From NCBI GenBank assembly GCA_008933045.1, contig WBXJ01000134.1, forward strand, positions 1 through 8,104: DNA of 8,104 nt. The letters run 5' to 3'. Below, piece by piece: positions 6,901 to 8,104 of this stretch. The stretch's first letter is position 1, and every line of letters begins with the position of its first letter. A program made the position numbers and the translations under genes. Under the pieces are notes generated by a model. The model was given only the letters and a program-made list of their open reading frames with translations, was not told the DNA's origin and made no database searches. Source of the DNA: Verrucomicrobiota bacterium. Its GTDB lineage: Bacteria > Verrucomicrobiota > Verrucomicrobiia > Limisphaerales > SXQI01.

Positions 6901-8065
6901 CCATCAGCGTGATGTTCCCCGAGATGTCCAACCCAGCGGGTGCTCCCAATTTGACGTAACCGTTCGCACCGTCCAACGAGATCGAACTATTCCCCGCGCC
7001 GAACCCAGCGTAACCGCTGCCCGGTTGTGCTGTCAGTCCACCCCAGAGCAGGGTGCCATCCGCTTCGCTTCCCAGCGTGCCACTGTTGACCACCACGGGA
7101 AGGGTGCTGGCATCAGGTTCAGGGTAAGCGGCCTCGTCCATCGGCCAATAGCCCGTGGGGTTATCGGCAAGCACCTGAGCTCGGTAGCCAGCGGGATTCG
7201 CTGTCGCCGTGCCAAAATGCGCGGCACATTGGGCGACTGTCAAGGCGTAGGGATAATAGGCAAATTCGTCCACCCACGCATCGATTCCACGGTTGCCGGA
7301 GACGCCACCCGCCGAGATGAGCGGTGAATCGGTCAAACCCCCGTTGAAGGGTGTGCCGCCGATACGAAGGGGCATCTGGGTGTTGAATTCCAAACTGGCG
7401 ATTTGCGCGGCAGTAAGGATTCGACTAGCCACTAGCACTCCATCCACGATTATTCGTGTTTCCGAACCGTCAAACACACTCACCACATGGCGCCATTTGT
7501 CCAAGCCAGCATTGTAAGCGGGCAACGCGGCGTTATTGACCGTTCCGACGTAACCGCCCGAGTTGCCCAAGCGGAATTCGAAGCGGCCATCTTTGTTCAT
7601 ATAAAGCAGGTATCCTCGTCGGCCCGAAGGGATGAAATCGTTCATCATCGAGGAGTAAACCGCCATGCCAGTGCCATCCGCACCCAATGCACTGGGTTTA
7701 ATCCAGCATTCCACACTAAACGCGCCGCGCTTATTGAGAGCTGCGTTAAAAGGAATATCGAGTTTCGACCCTTGATAACCTGCGGCCACACCCGGATTGC
7801 GGAACCGAAGTGAATTGCCGACGATCCCCGGCTCTCCCTTGCCCACGTCCAGAACGACCGCACCATCCATGATGCTGCCTGCTGGCGAAGCGTTGCTCAC
7901 CTTATTCTGAGCAGGTGAGGTTCCTGTATCGTTAAATCGCCAGTAACCCAGAGGGCTTAGCGAGCTAACGGCGTTGGAGTAATCTGCCCTACTGACATTA
8001 GCACCTGCTAAAAGCGTCAACAAGGCCACGACGATACTGAATCGGGCTGGTTTAGGCATTTTCAT
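3911..8065 (-). CDS. Large secreted LamG / Ig-like repeat protein, 1384 residues
   Basis: A signal peptide spans residues 1-27 (basic MKMPKPAR, hydrophobic IVVALLTLLAGA, likely cut after VSRA). Four LamG-like (concanavalin A-like jelly-roll) modules follow: about 38-285, 303-546, 738-966 and 1065-1318. Each opens with a YWRF/YWPM/YWRL/LSFE strand and closes with a related motif (VDEFAYYPYALT, IDEAAIFGTALT, IDEVAIYATALS, DDLGVWRRTLT). Ig-like modules lie at about 555-639, 641-725 and 972-1054, with YxWxxxG and AGTxTS patterns. Residues 1330-1384 form a small terminal module with LVWDGGQLQQS and FYRLKL. No catalytic domain or transmembrane anchor is seen. LamG modules bind glycans or proteins, so a surface or extracellular binding role is inferred. 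ATG 8065 gives the best signal peptide; Met3 is equally possible and an upstream ATG at 8069 is out of frame. No Shine-Dalgarno sequence is visible. Confidence 0.9.
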   Translation of the reverse strand: MKMPKPARFSIVVALLTLLAGANVSRADYSNAVSSLSPLGYWRFNDTGTSPAQNKVSNASPAGSIMDGAVVLDVGKGEPGIVGNSLRFRNPGVAAGYQGSKLDIPFNAALNKRGAFSVECWIKPSALGADGTGMAVYSSMMNDFIPSGRRGYLLYMNKDGRFEFRLGNSGGYVGTVNNAALPAYNAGLDKWRHVVSVFDGSETRIIVDGVLVASRILTAAQIASLEFNTQMPLRIGGTPFNGGLTDSPLISAGGVSGNRGIDAWVDEFAYYPYALTVAQCAAHFGTATANPAGYRAQVLADNPTGYWPMDEAAYPEPDASTLPVVVNSGTLGSEADGTLLWGGLTAQPGSGYAGFGAGNSSISLDGANGYVKLGAPAGLDISGNITLMAWVKPTVKNFFRDIIVRGWDDTYAETFLRISRGTDLAGSGYGTTNHYEIGVSDGANYDTVLVPMPEGDIGNWVFLAGTYDGTEWALYRNGKKIGTKVSAIGALVTTNAWAIGAQSEANLGGPFSSPGGISTYFGGNIDEAAIFGTALTESEISSLYDAAQVSPVITRPIASPDGFANTPWPTLFKGASATLTVVAEGGGTLEYAWTRDGVSLGVTTKDLVLSNVQVGTPTYAVTVKNAYGSTTSSVTLTVIAAPPSFTQNPVGLARFAGSPFSFSVVTGGSTPQTYQWQVNGVDIAGATSTTYAGVASEEGSTSYTCVVSNEAGTATSASGVLAVSAAPSGFSASVMANSPIAYWRLGETSGGTAFDYAGANNGAYFNTTLNQEGYSGIDPDRAAGFSGENSYVGQISGSKVNFEGTNVSFTLECWAKGAEGQPDESSLIAKGTGADGTTANEQFALDVAFGNYRFFTRGSAGVIYAAEATVGPNGTWQHVVGVYDQSNPESPELRIYINGELSGSGAGRPFSNGGLRASSSAVSIGSKRLGNAPAFGGTFNGSIDEVAIYATALSESAVMTQYGSRYGANTPPQISFQPKAAVNYVTLGATFSVGSFGTVPISYQWRRNGVAIAGADGSTYSLFGLTAGDAGSYTVTITNPAGTTNSAVAVLTVLPAPVKPPSVSGLVLHLSFEDNLKDTTARGNDGIAINQTGTSSNTVSALFVDGKIGKAVNYKSDFGQPGAAGVTTTTNTTYVSLGVRPDLQFGTNVDFSIAFWVKLPTDFIGGDLPFFTTTVGSLGGQGIVFSPAYGYGIGSGAEPDPAPLNYGGWGMSLYDEGSANGARIYGDIGSINDGGWHHLAFVFDRDSQVVTYLDGSPAKSFKSTGTITGAAKTIDTGLAATIGQDPTGLYQETGSGDMDDLGVWRRTLTPLEVGSIYVAGMNNLSFIGAGLLLQKNGAASELVWDGGQLQQSETVNGTYTDVVGAQSPRAVIGATATMFYRLKL

Positions 8066-8104
8066 ACATGGGTTTTGTTTTTAATTACATTGGTGGAACA
8101 TGGA
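8066..8104 (-). other. Upstream region of the LamG-repeat gene, incomplete
   Basis: This 39-bp stretch is AT-rich near the gene and has no Shine-Dalgarno sequence before the start codon. TAATTA at 8082-8087 could be a -10 box for the minus-strand gene. Its -35 box would then lie beyond the window edge, so a promoter cannot be confirmed. Confidence 0.25.

Noticed and set aside
6764..7327. 187-codon open frame on the plus strand
   Set aside because: It is antisense to LamG modules 1 and 2, is rich in Arg and His as expected from a reverse reading, and shows no family motif.
1..8104. CRISPR array, insertion sequence, phage or toxin-antitoxin genes
   Set aside because: No regularly spaced repeats, transposase motifs or phage-type genes were seen on either strand.

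Overview
The window looks like a chromosomal segment from a bacterium of the PVC group, most likely Verrucomicrobiota. This is inferred from gene content and style, not from a marker gene. The signs are a very large secreted LamG/Ig-like protein with a short C-terminal module ending in FYRLKL, an exported SAM-methyltransferase-like protein of a type I know from planctomycetes and relatives, a secreted M49 dipeptidyl-peptidase III of the Bacteroides type, moderate GC content, and no Shine-Dalgarno sequence before any of the four chosen starts.

Layout. (1) 1-1925, minus strand: a dipeptidyl-peptidase III (M49) gene, complete at its N-terminus and cut at its 3' end by the window edge. Its zinc motifs are intact. 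(2) 1926-2049: a divergent intergenic region with a perfect 7-bp inverted repeat and a near-consensus sigma-70 promoter (TTGGCA-17-TATAGT) facing right. (3) 2050-2859 and 2884-3603, plus strand: a LOG-family (TIGR00730-like) nucleotide-processing protein, then 24 bp later an exported class I methyltransferase-like protein, probably one transcription unit. (4) 3640-3715, minus strand: tRNA-Phe(GAA) with an encoded CCA, converging on the methyltransferase gene. An 18-bp perfect palindrome with T-runs on both sides lies inside the 3' end of the methyltransferase gene and could terminate the tRNA transcript. (5) 3716-3910: an intergenic region with a tentative tRNA promoter, a long imperfect inverted repeat (3812-3854) and a clear Rho-independent terminator (3865-3895) for the next gene. 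(6) 3911-8065, minus strand: a 1384-residue secreted protein with four LamG-like modules and three Ig-like modules. (7) 8066-8104: a short upstream region with no recognised gene.

The genes do not form an obvious pathway. The peptidase, the methyltransferase-like protein and the LamG protein each carry an export signal, so three of the four proteins probably act outside the cytoplasm. I found no CRISPR array, transposase, phage gene or toxin-antitoxin pair. The unusual points are the terminator-like palindrome inside a coding region, the long intergenic inverted repeat, the exported methyltransferase fold and the modular giant protein.
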